This document shows, one piece after another, positions 38,990 through 49,959 of a DNA stretch of 64,000 nucleotides. A model generated the notes under the pieces. The model searched no databases, had not been told where the DNA came from, and was given only the letters and a program-made list of their open reading frames with translations. The DNA lies in contig NZ_JAEHGE010000001.1 of NCBI RefSeq assembly GCF_016097415.1, positions 3,984,610 through 4,048,609 of the forward strand, read 5' to 3'. Each line of letters opens with the position of its first letter. Positions within the stretch are counted from its first letter, which is position 1. The position numbers were made by a program, and so were the translations under genes. Source of the DNA: a sulfur-oxidizing endosymbiont of Gigantopelta aegis (GTDB taxonomy: Bacteria > Pseudomonadota > Gammaproteobacteria > GRL18).

Positions 38990-41244
38990 TTACGTCACAA
39001 TAATAGTCTGACTATAACGTTTAAACTCAGTATATTTATTTTGGAAGGCTTGATATTGCTTGTCTTTTAACAAAGCTTCCAATTCACTCGCTAAATGTGT
39101 GAGCTCTGGAAAACCAAAACTACCACCACGTCCTTTGATATTATGCAGAATTTTTTGACAATTCAACCACTCTGACTGTGGAACAAGCGTATCCATTGTC
39201 TCTAATTCGTCAGCCAAGGAATGAAGAAAATGTTGTACTAATGTTTGAAAACTATCATTTCCGGGCTGTTTTATCACTACTTTTTTACTTTTGCTATCAG
39301 ATTTTAACCATTTTTTTATCGATGAATAAAATTCATCTAAAATAATAGGCTTTGTTAAAATATCATCAAATCCAGCTTCAAGATAGGTTTCCCGCTCATT
39401 TTTTAATACATTGGCAGTCAAGGCAATGATAGGTGCAGTATAATCTGCTTCTCGTAAGTATTGAGTCGCTGTCAGGCCATCCATAATCGGCATCTGAATA
39501 TCCATTAAAATAAGCTGATAATTTTCATTTAATGCTTTGTTAAAACCATCTTTACCATTATCAGCAATATCTATATCTAAACCTGCCTGACGAAGATACA
39601 TGGAAATAAGTTTCTGATTATCAGCAATGTCTTCGACGAGTAGTATTTTGCCACTCAATGTAGGAATATTATTGCTAACATTATCAATAGAAAGGTCATT
39701 GTTTTTTATTTCGGTTAAACGCGGAGAATTTTTTAAATCACCGGTCACAATGGAAAAAGTAAAGACTGAACCTTCACTCATTTTACTATCAACTTCAATG
39801 TCCCCTCCCATCAAATTAACCAGACGGCGAGCAATCATCAAACCCAATCCAGTACCACCATATTGCCGTGAAGTGGATTTTTTAGCTTGCATATAGGGCT
39901 GAAATAAATGGTCAATTTGATCTTTTGACAAGCCAATACCATTGTCTTGAACACTCACGTGTAATTCTTCTTGCTGATAATGACAACTCAAGGTCACATT
40001 CACTTCACCTTCTCGGGTAAACTTCAGCGCATTAGAGATCAAGTTAAAAAGTACTTGTTTTAACCGCGTTGGATCATTATGTATTTTTTCTGGCAACGGT
40101 AAGTCATAACGAAACCTTAGTTTGACGCCTTTTTCTTTAGCCTGTATCGCCATCAATTGCTCAACTTCAGTCATGAGTTTAACCGGTGAAAAGCCAGGCT
40201 CTCAACTTCTAATTTGTCTGCTTCAATTTTTGATAGATCTAAAATATCATTGATAATATCAATCAGATGAATACTATTGCGATAAATGGTTTCCAGGGCT
40301 TCTTGTTGTTCTTCTTTATCCTCAATCCCAAAACGATACAGATTTTCAGCATAACCGTGTATCGCAGTCAAAGGTGTGCGAATTTCATGACTCATATTAG
40401 CCAAAAATAGACTTTTTGCACGGCTCTCTTCAAGGCCATTTCTTTATTTTCGACCACATTTTCAAGATATTTATTAGAATCCGTTAATCGTTGTTGCTGT
40501 ATAGCCAACTCTTCTACCATGTGATTAAAGAAGCGTGATAAATAGCCGAATTCGTCGTTACTTTGAATATCCAAGCGCGTTGACAAATCACCTTCTGTAA
40601 CGCTTTGTGTCGCATCAATGACCTTTTGAAAAGGGTCGTGTAAGGTATTTCTAATGACATAAACAAGATACAAGCCGAGAATAATGGTAAAATTACGATT
40701 AAACTCCCAAACTTCATGTGCTCTAATTCAATGGCTCGTTCTATAGAGGGGAAACAGATCATTAATAAGAAATTAACACTATCAGAGCTTGGTTTATGAC
40801 TGATGGAATGCTGTGATGAGTGATTATAGGTGCTCGAATTTGGTAGGCATTGACCGACGACTATTTCTTTAGGGAATACTTTAGATATTGTTTTAGATGT
40901 GCTATTAGCTATAGTGGTTGAGGAAATATCAAGTTTTAAATAATCGAATTTATATTGCTTCTTTAACTTAAATATTTTTGCTCTTAATGACTCGCGTGAT
41001 GATTTAGATTTTAAGTTCTGAGTGGCATCAAATTGCTGATCGATGCGAGTATGGATTTGTTCCAATTTCCATAAATGATCTTTGTTGATTTCCATTTCTA
41101 AAGAACTTAATAATGGAATGGTAATAGCGAAGGCTATGGGCATCACACCCCAAACAACCACCGCCGTTATTTTTCCTGCGATACTAGTAGACTTCCAATT
41201 TTTGGAAGTTCAGCTGTCTGTTCTTGAGATAACACAGGCTTCAT
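38990..41244 (-). pseudogene. Hybrid sensor histidine kinase (HAMP-HisKA-HATPase-REC-Hpt), frameshifted
   Basis: The start ATG at 41244 overlaps the stop of the upstream membrane gene (ATGA). Corrected for four one-base losses (about 41200, 40682, 40435, 40190), the frame encodes a membrane helix (VMPIAFAITIPLL), a sensor region, HAMP (ATQSVTEGDLSTRLD), HisKA with [10 protein letters not shown], HATPase (QVLFNLISNALKF, GGTGLGLMIA), a receiver (ILLVEDIADNQ, LILMDIQMPIMDG) and Hpt (LHNIKGRGGSFGF). The C-terminal 394 residues (40174-38990) are intact. No other stop codons were seen. It lies next to IS3 copy B; the losses could be real decay or sequence error. Confidence 0.78.
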
Positions 41245-41470
41245 CGAAAACCAACCCAGCGTAAAAACATAACCATCGGACAGATATTTGAGATTCCGGA
41301 AACAATCATCATGCCAGCCACATACCAAGGGAAAAACCACAAGACATCAGGTAAAGAAAAGAAAGAAATGACTAAAAATAGCACCACAATAAAACGCATC
41401 ATACGTTCTGCTTCCACTTTACCAAAGACGGTAGTAATTAATTTATCCTCAGCTAAGTTGGCAGTATCAG

Positions 41471-42481
41471 TGATGTGTCAGAATTATGTTATGATCCGAC
41501 AATATTTTTCTATGACTATCAGAGGCATATTGGCTACCTCGGTCAGTATGCCAAAGCAATCCATCCATTGGTTTACGCTTCCATATGGCCATCAGTAAAG
41601 CATCATTGACTAGCTTGGCTTTCATTCGCTCATCCATCGACCAGCCAACAATTTGCCTAGAGAATAAGTCAATGACAACCGCTAAATATAACCAGCCTTC
41701 CTTGGTGGCAATATAGGTAATATCACCCACATAGTAGCGATCAGGTTGAGAGACAGTAAACTCTCTTTCCAGTAAATTTGGAGATATACGCTTATTATGC
41801 TTGGAATTAGTCGTCGCTTTAAAGCGTCTCTTCGTTTTACAAAACAAACCGGCTTTTTTCATTAATCGACCAATTCTCCGGCGGCTTATATGAACGCCTT
41901 TTTCAGCCAGTTTTCTTTTAAGACGACGGGTTCCATAAGTCTTGCGACTGTCTTCAAACAGTTTTTTAGCTGCTCAGTAAGCGCTTCATTTTCTTTCTCT
42001 CTATCCGTTTTAGGAGAGCTAACCCAATCATAATAGCAACTACGGGAAACATCCATAAAACGGCACAGAATCGTTACCGGGTAATCTTTAGCCTGATCAG
42101 TTATCCATGCGTACTTCACAAAGTTTCCCTTGCAAAGTACGCTGTGGCCTTTTTAATAAATCACGCTCCTGAATCACTTTTGCCAATTCTTTTTCAGACG
42201 TTTTACTTCATCATAAATGTGTTCATCACTTCTATTGGCTACCGTCTTCACCGGTTTGGAATATTTACTGATCCAGGTATGTAGAGTATTTACATTAACA
42301 CCTAGCTCCCTGGCAGTCTGAGAAACGGGTTGATCCGTCTCATTAGCTAATTTGACAGCTGATTCTTTAAATTCTGATGTATAGCTTTTATTCGGTTTTT
42401 TTGTTTGATCATTCATTTTAGGTCACACTTTTTATCTTTTAGTTATTTTAAGTTGTGTGTCCGGTTAAGTATAGCCACATT
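41471..42481 (-). mobile_element. IS3-family insertion sequence, copy B (internal deletion)
   Basis: 1,011 bp with the 5-bp duplication ATCAG at 41466-41470 and 42482-42486. It keeps the first 10 bases of one end (TGATGTGTCA) and then jumps to GAATTATG inside orfB, so about 510 bp is missing, including the end of orfB with the third catalytic residue. OrfA (42416 leftward) and the first part of OrfB (frameshifted) remain. Confidence 0.9.
41474..42416 (-). pseudogene. IS3 transposase OrfA/OrfB, copy B (deleted 3' end)
   Basis: OrfA starts at 42416 and breaks near 42192 (KRLKKNWQK, one A short). OrfB segments run from 42119 to 41886 and from 41862 to 41474. [10 protein letters not shown] and [11 protein letters not shown] are present, but the [10 protein letters not shown] segment is deleted, so no active transposase can be made even if the frameshifts are corrected. 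Confidence 0.85.
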
Positions 42482-42696
42482 ATCAGTTGCTTGTTTACCA
42501 TAGCGAATTCTCGATACTATAGTGGGAATTCGCCAATTGGTGATACCTTCAAAGAGTAATATGAGGCAAAAAACAATCACCAGATGATTATTTTGGTAAA
42601 TAGTCGAAATTAATAAACTAGCCCATAAAGCCATGCCTAAAATCAACCTAAACACTCTTTCGCTCATATTAAGCTCCTATTCATATCAAGCCCTAT

Positions 42697-44277
42697 TTAG
42701 TGCTCCCGTGTTTTCAGGAATTCTATTTCTGGCCAGCGTTCCATGGTGAGGTTCAAATTGACCCGGGTGGGTGCAATATAGGTCAAGTCACCACTGCCAT
42801 CAATGGCCAGATTATCACTGAGTTTTTTGCGAAAATCATTGATTTTATTTTCATCATCACAAGTGACCCAACGTGCTGTTTGTACATTGACCGGTTCAAA
42901 ATCACAATCAACCTTGTATTCACCTTTGAGACGCTCCCGAACGACGTCAAACTGCAAAATACCCACCGCACCAAGAATCAGATCATTATTGTTCAAGGGT
43001 TTAAATAATTGTGTGGCACCCTCTTCACTTAATTGCTCTAAGCCTTTCATTAAGGCTTTCATACGCATCGGATCTCTGAGCCTTGCACGACGGAATAATT
43101 CTGGCGCAAAGTTTGGAATGCCAGTGAATTTTAAATCTTCACCTTGAGTAAAGGTATCACCGATTCGAATCGTACCATGATTATGCAAACCAATAATGTC
43201 ACCGGAATAGGCACTTTCCACATGACTTCGATCCTGTGCCATAAAAGTGATGGCATTGGCAATTTGAATATCCTTATCAATTCTCACATGACGCATTTTC
43301 ATGCCTTTGGTGTATTGGCCTGAGCAAATACGCATAAAGGCCACACGATCACGATGCTGTGGATCCATATTGGCCTGAATTTTAAACACAAAGCCGGTCA
43401 TTTTATCTTCATGAGCATCAACCGTACGCGTTAATGTATTACGGTTCATGGGTGCAGGTGCATAATCAACAAAGGCATCGAGCATTTCATCTACACCAAA
43501 GTTATTAATAGCAGAACCAAAGAAAACAGGCGTTAATGCACCGCCTAGAAAGAGTTCCAAGTCAAATTCATTACTAGCACCACGGACGAGTTCGACTTCT
43601 TCTCTAAGCTCTTCCGCCTGTTCACCGATCAATTCATCTAACTTAGGATTATCTAGGCCTTCAATAATCTCACCGGCCTGAATCTTACCGCCATGGGTAG
43701 CACTGAACATGTGAACTTTGTCATTATAAAGATGATAAACGCCTTTAAAACGCTTGCCCATACCGATGGGCCAGGTAATGGGTGCGCAACCGATCTTCAG
43801 CACGGCTTCCACTTCATCCATTAGATCAATAGGGTCACGGCCTTCTCGGTCTAACTTATTAATGAAGGTTAAAATAGGCGTGTCACGTAGGCGACAGACT
43901 TCCATCAATTTAACAGTACGTTGCTCTACACCCTTTGCCACATCGATCACCATCAAGGCTGAATCCACTGCCGTCAGGGTACGATAGGTATCTTCTGAGA
44001 AGTCTTCATGTCCTGGTGTATCCAGCAGGTTGATGGTACAGCCTTTATAAGGAAACTGCATCACTGATGAGGTAACAGAAATACCCCGTTCTTTTTCCAT
44101 ATCCATCCAGTCAGAGGTGGCATGTCGCGATGCCTTACGGCCTTTGACTGTGCCCGCCATTTGGATAGCACCCCCATATAACAATAGTTTTTCTGTTAGG
44201 GTTGTTTTACCTGCATCAGGGTGAGAAATAATTGCAAAGGTTCGCCTGCGTCTTATTTCGTCTAAAAATTCACTCAT
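42697..44277 (-). CDS. prfC: Peptide chain release factor 3
   Basis: 526-residue GTPase that recycles RF1/RF2 from the ribosome. The P-loop is [12 protein letters not shown]; other motifs include [28 protein letters not shown] and the RF3-specific [19 protein letters not shown]. Length and C-terminus are normal. It follows rimI by 34 bases on the minus strand. Confidence 0.95.
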   Translation of the reverse strand: MSEFLDEIRRRRTFAIISHPDAGKTTLTEKLLLYGGAIQMAGTVKGRKASRHATSDWMDMEKERGISVTSSVMQFPYKGCTINLLDTPGHEDFSEDTYRTLTAVDSALMVIDVAKGVEQRTVKLMEVCRLRDTPILTFINKLDREGRDPIDLMDEVEAVLKIGCAPITWPIGMGKRFKGVYHLYNDKVHMFSATHGGKIQAGEIIEGLDNPKLDELIGEQAEELREEVELVRGASNEFDLELFLGGALTPVFFGSAINNFGVDEMLDAFVDYAPAPMNRNTLTRTVDAHEDKMTGFVFKIQANMDPQHRDRVAFMRICSGQYTKGMKMRHVRIDKDIQIANAITFMAQDRSHVESAYSGDIIGLHNHGTIRIGDTFTQGEDLKFTGIPNFAPELFRRARLRDPMRMKALMKGLEQLSEEGATQLFKPLNNNDLILGAVGILQFDVVRERLKGEYKVDCDFEPVNVQTARWVTCDDENKINDFRKKLSDNLAIDGSGDLTYIAPTRVNLNLTMERWPEIEFLKTREH

Positions 44278-44311
44278 TTAAAATCCAATTAAAATATAAA
44301 AAATGTATAGT

Positions 44312-44785
44312 TCAAGTTAGCTCACAAGCAAAAAGCTGGGCATCTTCTCTGCCTTTTTTTGCTGGGTAATAATCAGGACGAAGACCTAGTTCATTAAAGC
44401 CCATAGTTTCATAGAGATGTATCGCAGCATAATTAGAAGCCCTCACCTCCAAATATAATGTTTTACTACCCGAGTCACGGACATGGTTCATTAACCAGTT
44501 GATAAAAGCATGACCATAGCCTTTATTATGGTATTCAGGTGCGATACAAACATTCAACAAGTGTACTTCATCTAAAACGATACTATAAATAAGATAGCCT
44601 CGAATTTCATCGTCTACAGCATACACGAAGCACTGATAAGCAACTCGTAGACAATCAGCCATAAAGCCTTCAGTCCAAGGGAATTTATAGGCTTTTCGTT
44701 CTATTTGCATAACCGGTGGCAGATCAAACTCTGTCATTGTCCGCACAGATTGAGCAAAGTCATTTTCAGACAGCGTATTAGTCAT
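44312..44785 (-). CDS. rimI: Ribosomal protein S18-alanine N-acetyltransferase
   Basis: 157-residue GNAT acetyltransferase. Landmarks are ERKAYKFPWTEGFMADCL, VHLLNVCIAPEYHNKGYGHA (acetyl-CoA binding) and LEVRASNYAAIHLYETMGF, typical of RimI. It overlaps the upstream UDG-like gene by 8 bases, a common pairing in gammaproteobacteria. Confidence 0.9.
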   Translation of the reverse strand: MTNTLSENDFAQSVRTMTEFDLPPVMQIERKAYKFPWTEGFMADCLRVAYQCFVYAVDDEIRGYLIYSIVLDEVHLLNVCIAPEYHNKGYGHAFINWLMNHVRDSGSKTLYLEVRASNYAAIHLYETMGFNELGLRPDYYPAKKGREDAQLFACELT

Positions 44786-45629
44786 TGAGTAATTGTTTCA
44801 ACATGATTAAATCATTTAAAGCTTCTCGTTTATACAATGGGTTTCGTAATAAGTAGGCCGGATGATAACTCACAACCAGTGAATACTCCTGCTCATTTAT
44901 GCTTAAACGATGAACCTGACCACGTAGCTCATTAAAGCTTTTTTTGCTTTGTAATAGGGACTGAGCTTGTGCTGCACCCCAAACCATAATAACTTGAGGT
45001 TTAACTTGCTCAATTTGTGCATGTAAATATTGACTACAATGAGCCACTTCTTCTTCACTATAAAGATAATCTGTTGCTGAATAACATTTGATTATTCCCG
45101 TTAGAAAGAATGATTCTTGCACATCGATACATTGAAACATGGCTTGTAATAAAGAGCCCTTTTGTTCATTGAGGTAATGACCGCTCCGATCTTCTTCTGC
45201 ACTGGGTGCTTCACTGATCACAAAGACTTTAGCATCTATCGTACCCAGTCCCGTTAAAACACTTAAACGTGATTGCCGACTAGTGCACTGTTTACATTCT
45301 TTAAGCGATTGTTCCAATTCTGATGCGGGTGCAGCAAAGCTAATGACTTGCTTTTCAGGTGTCTTGCTGACAGAAGTTAAAACTTTACTCTCTGGAGTAT
45401 TAGTTATAGGTGCTATTATTTCTTCAGCTGAACTTTCCGGCGCCATTACTTCAGGCGCTATAACTTCAGGCTCGACATCTCGGGGGACTTCCTGTGTTAT
45501 TTTTGGCATCTCGACAATCGTCTGTTCGACCGCATCTTGCTCAGTGTAACAAGTAGCCTCAGCGGTTTTTAATTGCCAATTTTGTATGCCTATGGCATCC
45601 AGATAATAGTGTCGTCTTGCCTGATTCAT
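44778..45629 (-). CDS. Uracil-DNA glycosylase superfamily protein (family 4/5-like)
   Basis: 283 residues. The N-terminal 110 residues are variable and rich in Pro/Glu. The C-terminal domain has KECKQCTSRQSRLSVL (cluster cysteines), VFVISEAPSAEEDRSGHYL (motif A), ITGIIKCYS-like LTGIIKCYSA, and VVSYHPAYLLRNP (motif B). Motif A has Ser where family 4 usually has Gly and lacks the usual Pro-Phe, so base-excision activity is uncertain. It lies between leuA and rimI. Confidence 0.75.
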   Translation of the reverse strand: MNQARRHYYLDAIGIQNWQLKTAEATCYTEQDAVEQTIVEMPKITQEVPRDVEPEVIAPEVMAPESSAEEIIAPITNTPESKVLTSVSKTPEKQVISFAAPASELEQSLKECKQCTSRQSRLSVLTGLGTIDAKVFVISEAPSAEEDRSGHYLNEQKGSLLQAMFQCIDVQESFFLTGIIKCYSATDYLYSEEEVAHCSQYLHAQIEQVKPQVIMVWGAAQAQSLLQSKKSFNELRGQVHRLSINEQEYSLVVSYHPAYLLRNPLYKREALNDLIMLKQLLND

Positions 45630-45631
45630 AA

Positions 45632-47167
45632 TTAAAGTTGTGGGTGTGCCCGTTCATCTACTTGAAAAAGCTTATTCAGTGCATTGATATAGGCTTTTGC
45701 AGAGGCTATAACGATATCGGTGTCAGCACCCTGACCATTAACAACACGCTCTTGTTTTTCTAAACGAACGGTAACATCTCCTTGCGCATCAGTACCACTG
45801 GTAATATTATTTACCGAGTATAATTTTAGTTCAGCCTGACTATTGATGATCCCCTCAATTGCCTTAAAGGCTGCATCTACAGGACCGCCACCTTCCGCAC
45901 TGGCCGTTTCTTCTTTGCCATTGACGTTTAATATTAAACTGGCCTGTGGTGTTTCTCCGGTTTCAGAGCAGACTTTTAAGGAAACCAGTTTCACCACGTC
46001 ATCCATATCGGCAGCCGATGTCTCAGAAACGAGTGCCTGTAAGTCATCATCAAAAATTTCATGTTTTTTATCAGCCAGTTCTTTGAAACGAGCAAAAGCG
46101 TTATTAAGACTTTCTTCTGACTCAAACTCTATACCGAGGTCTTTTAAACGACTTTTCAGCGCGTTTCGACCTGAATGCTTACCCAACACAATTTGATTCT
46201 TAGCCCATCCCACATCTTCAGCACGCATAATTTCATAAGTTTCACGATTTTTCAGCACACCATCCTGATGAATACCTGATTCATGGGCAAAAGCATTCGC
46301 TCCCACAATGGCTTTATTAGGCTGTACTGGAAAACCAGTGATTCCGGCAACCAATCGTGATGCGGGAATAATTTGCGTGGTATCCAATGTCGTATCACAT
46401 TGAAATACATCCTGACGCGTACGAATAGCCATAACCACTTCTTCAAGTGAAGCATTACCCGCACGTTCGCCCAAACCATTTATGGTACATTCAACTTGTC
46501 GCGCACCATTCATTACTGCCGCCAATGAATTAGCCACCGCAAGACCTAAATCATTATGACAATGTACGGAAAAGATCGCTTTATCTGAATTGGGAATTTT
46601 TTCCAGCAAGTTCTTTAATAATGCCCCAAACTGCTGAGGTATATTATAGCCTACGGTATCCGGGATATTAATGGTTGTTGCACCAGCATCAATGACTGAT
46701 TCAATAACGCGACATAAAAAATCAAGTTCTGAACGCCCAGCATCTTCTGGTGAAAATTCAACATTGTCTGTGTGTTGACGTGCTCGCTTAACCGCTGCAA
46801 CTGCCTGTTCTACCACTTGATCAGGTGTCATACGCAATTTCTTCTCCATATGAATAGGAGAAGTCGCTATAAAGGTATGAATACGTGATGAATTAGCGCC
46901 TTTTAGGGCTTCACCCGCACGGTCAATATCTTTATCTAAGGCGCGGGATAAAGCACAAACTGTACTGTCTTTAATGGTGTCAGCTACCGCTTTGACCGCT
47001 TCAAAATCACCGGGACTGGCCACAGGAAATCCTGCTTCGATCACATCGACCTTCATACGCTCTAATACTTTAGCGATGCGGACTTTTTCATCCTTGTTCA
47101 TGGAAGCACCAGGACTCTGCTCACCATCACGTAAGGTGGTATCAAAAATTATTAATTTATCGCTCAT
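45632..47167 (-). CDS. leuA: 2-isopropylmalate synthase
   Basis: 511 residues. It condenses acetyl-CoA with 2-oxoisovalerate as the first step to leucine. The N-terminal metal and substrate motif is [14 protein letters not shown], with [16 protein letters not shown] and HESGIHQDG following. The C-terminal 130 residues form the leucine-binding regulatory domain. It is in the ilvBHC-pssA-leuA row, so branched-chain synthesis genes are grouped here. Confidence 0.95.
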   Translation of the reverse strand: MSDKLIIFDTTLRDGEQSPGASMNKDEKVRIAKVLERMKVDVIEAGFPVASPGDFEAVKAVADTIKDSTVCALSRALDKDIDRAGEALKGANSSRIHTFIATSPIHMEKKLRMTPDQVVEQAVAAVKRARQHTDNVEFSPEDAGRSELDFLCRVIESVIDAGATTINIPDTVGYNIPQQFGALLKNLLEKIPNSDKAIFSVHCHNDLGLAVANSLAAVMNGARQVECTINGLGERAGNASLEEVVMAIRTRQDVFQCDTTLDTTQIIPASRLVAGITGFPVQPNKAIVGANAFAHESGIHQDGVLKNRETYEIMRAEDVGWAKNQIVLGKHSGRNALKSRLKDLGIEFESEESLNNAFARFKELADKKHEIFDDDLQALVSETSAADMDDVVKLVSLKVCSETGETPQASLILNVNGKEETASAEGGGPVDAAFKAIEGIINSQAELKLYSVNNITSGTDAQGDVTVRLEKQERVVNGQGADTDIVIASAKAYINALNKLFQVDERAHPQL

Positions 47168-47189
47168 TTAATAGCTCTCCAGTCGGGCA

Positions 47190-47996
47190 CTATTTAAGTT
47201 TTCTAAATTTACGTATGATGTAGCCCAATAAACCTGAAAAGGTATATAAGGCAAAAATACTGAATAAAATTAACGGGGGTTGATAAACAATGGAGACAAA
47301 AATCAACACCATAATCAGAATCGAAACAAAGGGGACCTTATTCTTCAAATCAAGATCTTTAAAGCTTCGGTACTTCACTGTACTAACCATTAGCAAGCCA
47401 GCCCCTACGGTAAATAATAGCACCAGATAACTCAAACTTTCTCCGCTGATACCATTTTCTGAACATAACCATACAAAGCCCACTAAAAAGCCTGCGGCAG
47501 CGGGACTGGCAAGCCCTTGAAAATAACGCTTGTCAGCATGCCCGACCTGAGTATTAAAACGTGCTAAGCGTAATGCCGCACCTACCACATAAATAAATGA
47601 GGCAATCCAGCCAATTTTACCTAATGTTGATAGAGACCAGGTATACATAATGAGTGCTGGAGCAATACCAAATGAAATCATATCCGATAGACTATCGTAT
47701 TCAGCACCAAAGTCACTCTGAGTATTGGTCATCCGGGCAACACGACCATCAAGGCCATCGAGGATCATAGCGATAAAAATAGCTAAGGCTGCACCTTCAA
47801 ATTGACCGTTCATGGCCGCAATGACGGCATAAAAACCGGCAAATAGAGCGCCTGTGGTTAAAGAGTTTGGCAGTAAATAAATGCCTCGTCGTTTAGCAGA
47901 TTTTTGATCTTTCTGCTCAAATTCTTCAATCGCCTTATCTGGCTGATTATCAATTTTAGCGTCATTATTGTCGTCGTTTGAAGTATTATTATCCAT
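47190..47996 (-). CDS. pssA: CDP-diacylglycerol-serine O-phosphatidyltransferase
   Basis: 268-residue membrane enzyme that makes phosphatidylserine. The CDP-alcohol phosphotransferase motif is complete (DGLDGRVARM...GAEYDSLSD), with about six to eight hydrophobic segments. The acidic hydrophilic N-terminus is about 30 residues. The location between ilvC and leuA is frequent in gammaproteobacteria. This is the integral-membrane (subclass II) type, not the E. coli PLD type. Confidence 0.92.
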   Translation of the reverse strand: MDNNTSNDDNNDAKIDNQPDKAIEEFEQKDQKSAKRRGIYLLPNSLTTGALFAGFYAVIAAMNGQFEGAALAIFIAMILDGLDGRVARMTNTQSDFGAEYDSLSDMISFGIAPALIMYTWSLSTLGKIGWIASFIYVVGAALRLARFNTQVGHADKRYFQGLASPAAAGFLVGFVWLCSENGISGESLSYLVLLFTVGAGLLMVSTVKYRSFKDLDLKNKVPFVSILIMVLIFVSIVYQPPLILFSIFALYTFSGLLGYIIRKFRKLK

Positions 47997-48097
47997 ATTT
48001 TTCTTTTTTTGTTTATTGATATATCCACGATGCTTGAATATAACTAGATTGGTCTATTATTGGGACTGACCAAATAAGCCTATTTATCTTTACACTT

Positions 48098-48180
48098 GTA
48101 GGATGTGCTGTGTGCAACGATCCACATCAAAAACGTTTGTTTAAAGCCATTGATGCGGTTCGTTCCTCACCACATCCTAC
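48098..48180. repeat. Palindromic dispersed repeat, second copy
   Basis: 83 bases with outer arms GTAGGATGTG and CACATCCTAC and the core TTGATGCGGTTCGTTCCTCA, which matches the inverted core at 29025-29119. Beyond the arms, CTTTACACTT pairs with AAGTGTAAAG on the other side. It is the same family as the copy between gspE and gspF. Confidence 0.8.
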
Positions 48181-48253
48181 ATTTGAAGTGTAAAGCAGGT
48201 TGATCGGTACCCTATTATCCACAAAAATCCCCTTCCAAGCGAATAAAAGACAC

Positions 48254-48283
48254 AAAAAAGCCTGCTAAAAGCAGGCTTTTTTT
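48254..48283 (-). terminator. Rho-independent terminator after ilvC
   Basis: Stem AAAAAAGCCTGC / GCAGGCTTTTTT with a 5-base loop and a U-tract on the minus strand, 38 bases after the ilvC stop. Confidence 0.8.
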
Positions 48284-48321
48284 ATAAATGACCCAAAAGT
48301 CACCGATGCAGCAAGGACAAA

Positions 48322-49362
<1,041 letters not shown>

Positions 49363-49385
49363 TTAAGTTATATGTTTTTTTACGT

Positions 49386-49883
49386 TTATATGTGCAGAGC
49401 TGAGCTACCGCGAGCAATACCCATGACACCGGAACGAACCGTTTCTAAAATTGATTCACAGTCAAAGGCAGCAATAAATGCATTGAGTTTATCAGTTGTG
49501 CCGGTCAATTCTACGGTGTAGATTTCTTCTGTGACATCAATGATATTACCGCGAAAAATATTGCTTAAGCGCATAATTTCATCTCTGGAAGCAGCAGGGG
49601 CTTTAATTTTTATCAACATCATTTCACGTTCAATATGCTGAACGCCAGCCACGTTCAAATCATTGAGTTTAACTACGTCCACTAACTTATTAAGTTGCTT
49701 GGTGATTTGCTCAATAATTTCGGCTGAACCCGTCGTAACTAAAGTCATTCTGGACAGTGAAGCATCTTCTGTAGGTGCAACAGTCAATGACTCAATATTG
49801 TAGGCACGAGCAGAAAACAGCCCTGCGACTCTAGACAAAGCACCCGCTTCGTTTTCCATTAAGATTGATATAATATGACGCAT
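49386..49883 (-). CDS. ilvH: Acetolactate synthase small subunit
   Basis: 165-residue regulatory subunit with an N-terminal ACT domain (RHIISILMENEAGALSRVAGL) that binds valine, followed by the C-terminal domain AFDCESILETVRSGVMGIARG. It is between ilvB and ilvC in one transcription unit. Confidence 0.95.
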   Translation of the reverse strand: MRHIISILMENEAGALSRVAGLFSARAYNIESLTVAPTEDASLSRMTLVTTGSAEIIEQITKQLNKLVDVVKLNDLNVAGVQHIEREMMLIKIKAPAASRDEIMRLSNIFRGNIIDVTEEIYTVELTGTTDKLNAFIAAFDCESILETVRSGVMGIARGSSALHI

Positions 49884-49959
49884 TTTATAACTCTTTAAAT
49901 ATATTCAAATAATTGCTTAGACAACGACTTGTAACAGCCGTGTGTAAAAGCAGTCGCTA

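Larger units (their letters stand above)
41241..42667 (-). pseudogene. Small multi-span membrane protein gene (DUF2892-like) split by IS3
   Basis: Joining 42667-42482 to 41465-41241 gives a clean 136-residue protein. It starts MSERVFRLILGMALWASLLI, passes NWRIPTIVSRIRYGKQATD at the insertion site and ends with MMIVSGISNICPMVMFLRW. It has four hydrophobic segments. Its stop overlaps the kinase start, so it is probably the first gene of a membrane protein-kinase-regulator operon. IS3 copy B inserted in it with a 5-bp duplication. Confidence 0.8.
47997..48321. other. Intergenic region ilvC-pssA, palindromic repeat and terminator
   Basis: 325 bases without a gene. It contains the second copy of the GTAGGATGTG palindromic repeat (48098-48180) and the ilvC terminator (48254-48283). 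pssA therefore probably has its own promoter in the part next to 47997, which I could not locate. Confidence 0.55.
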
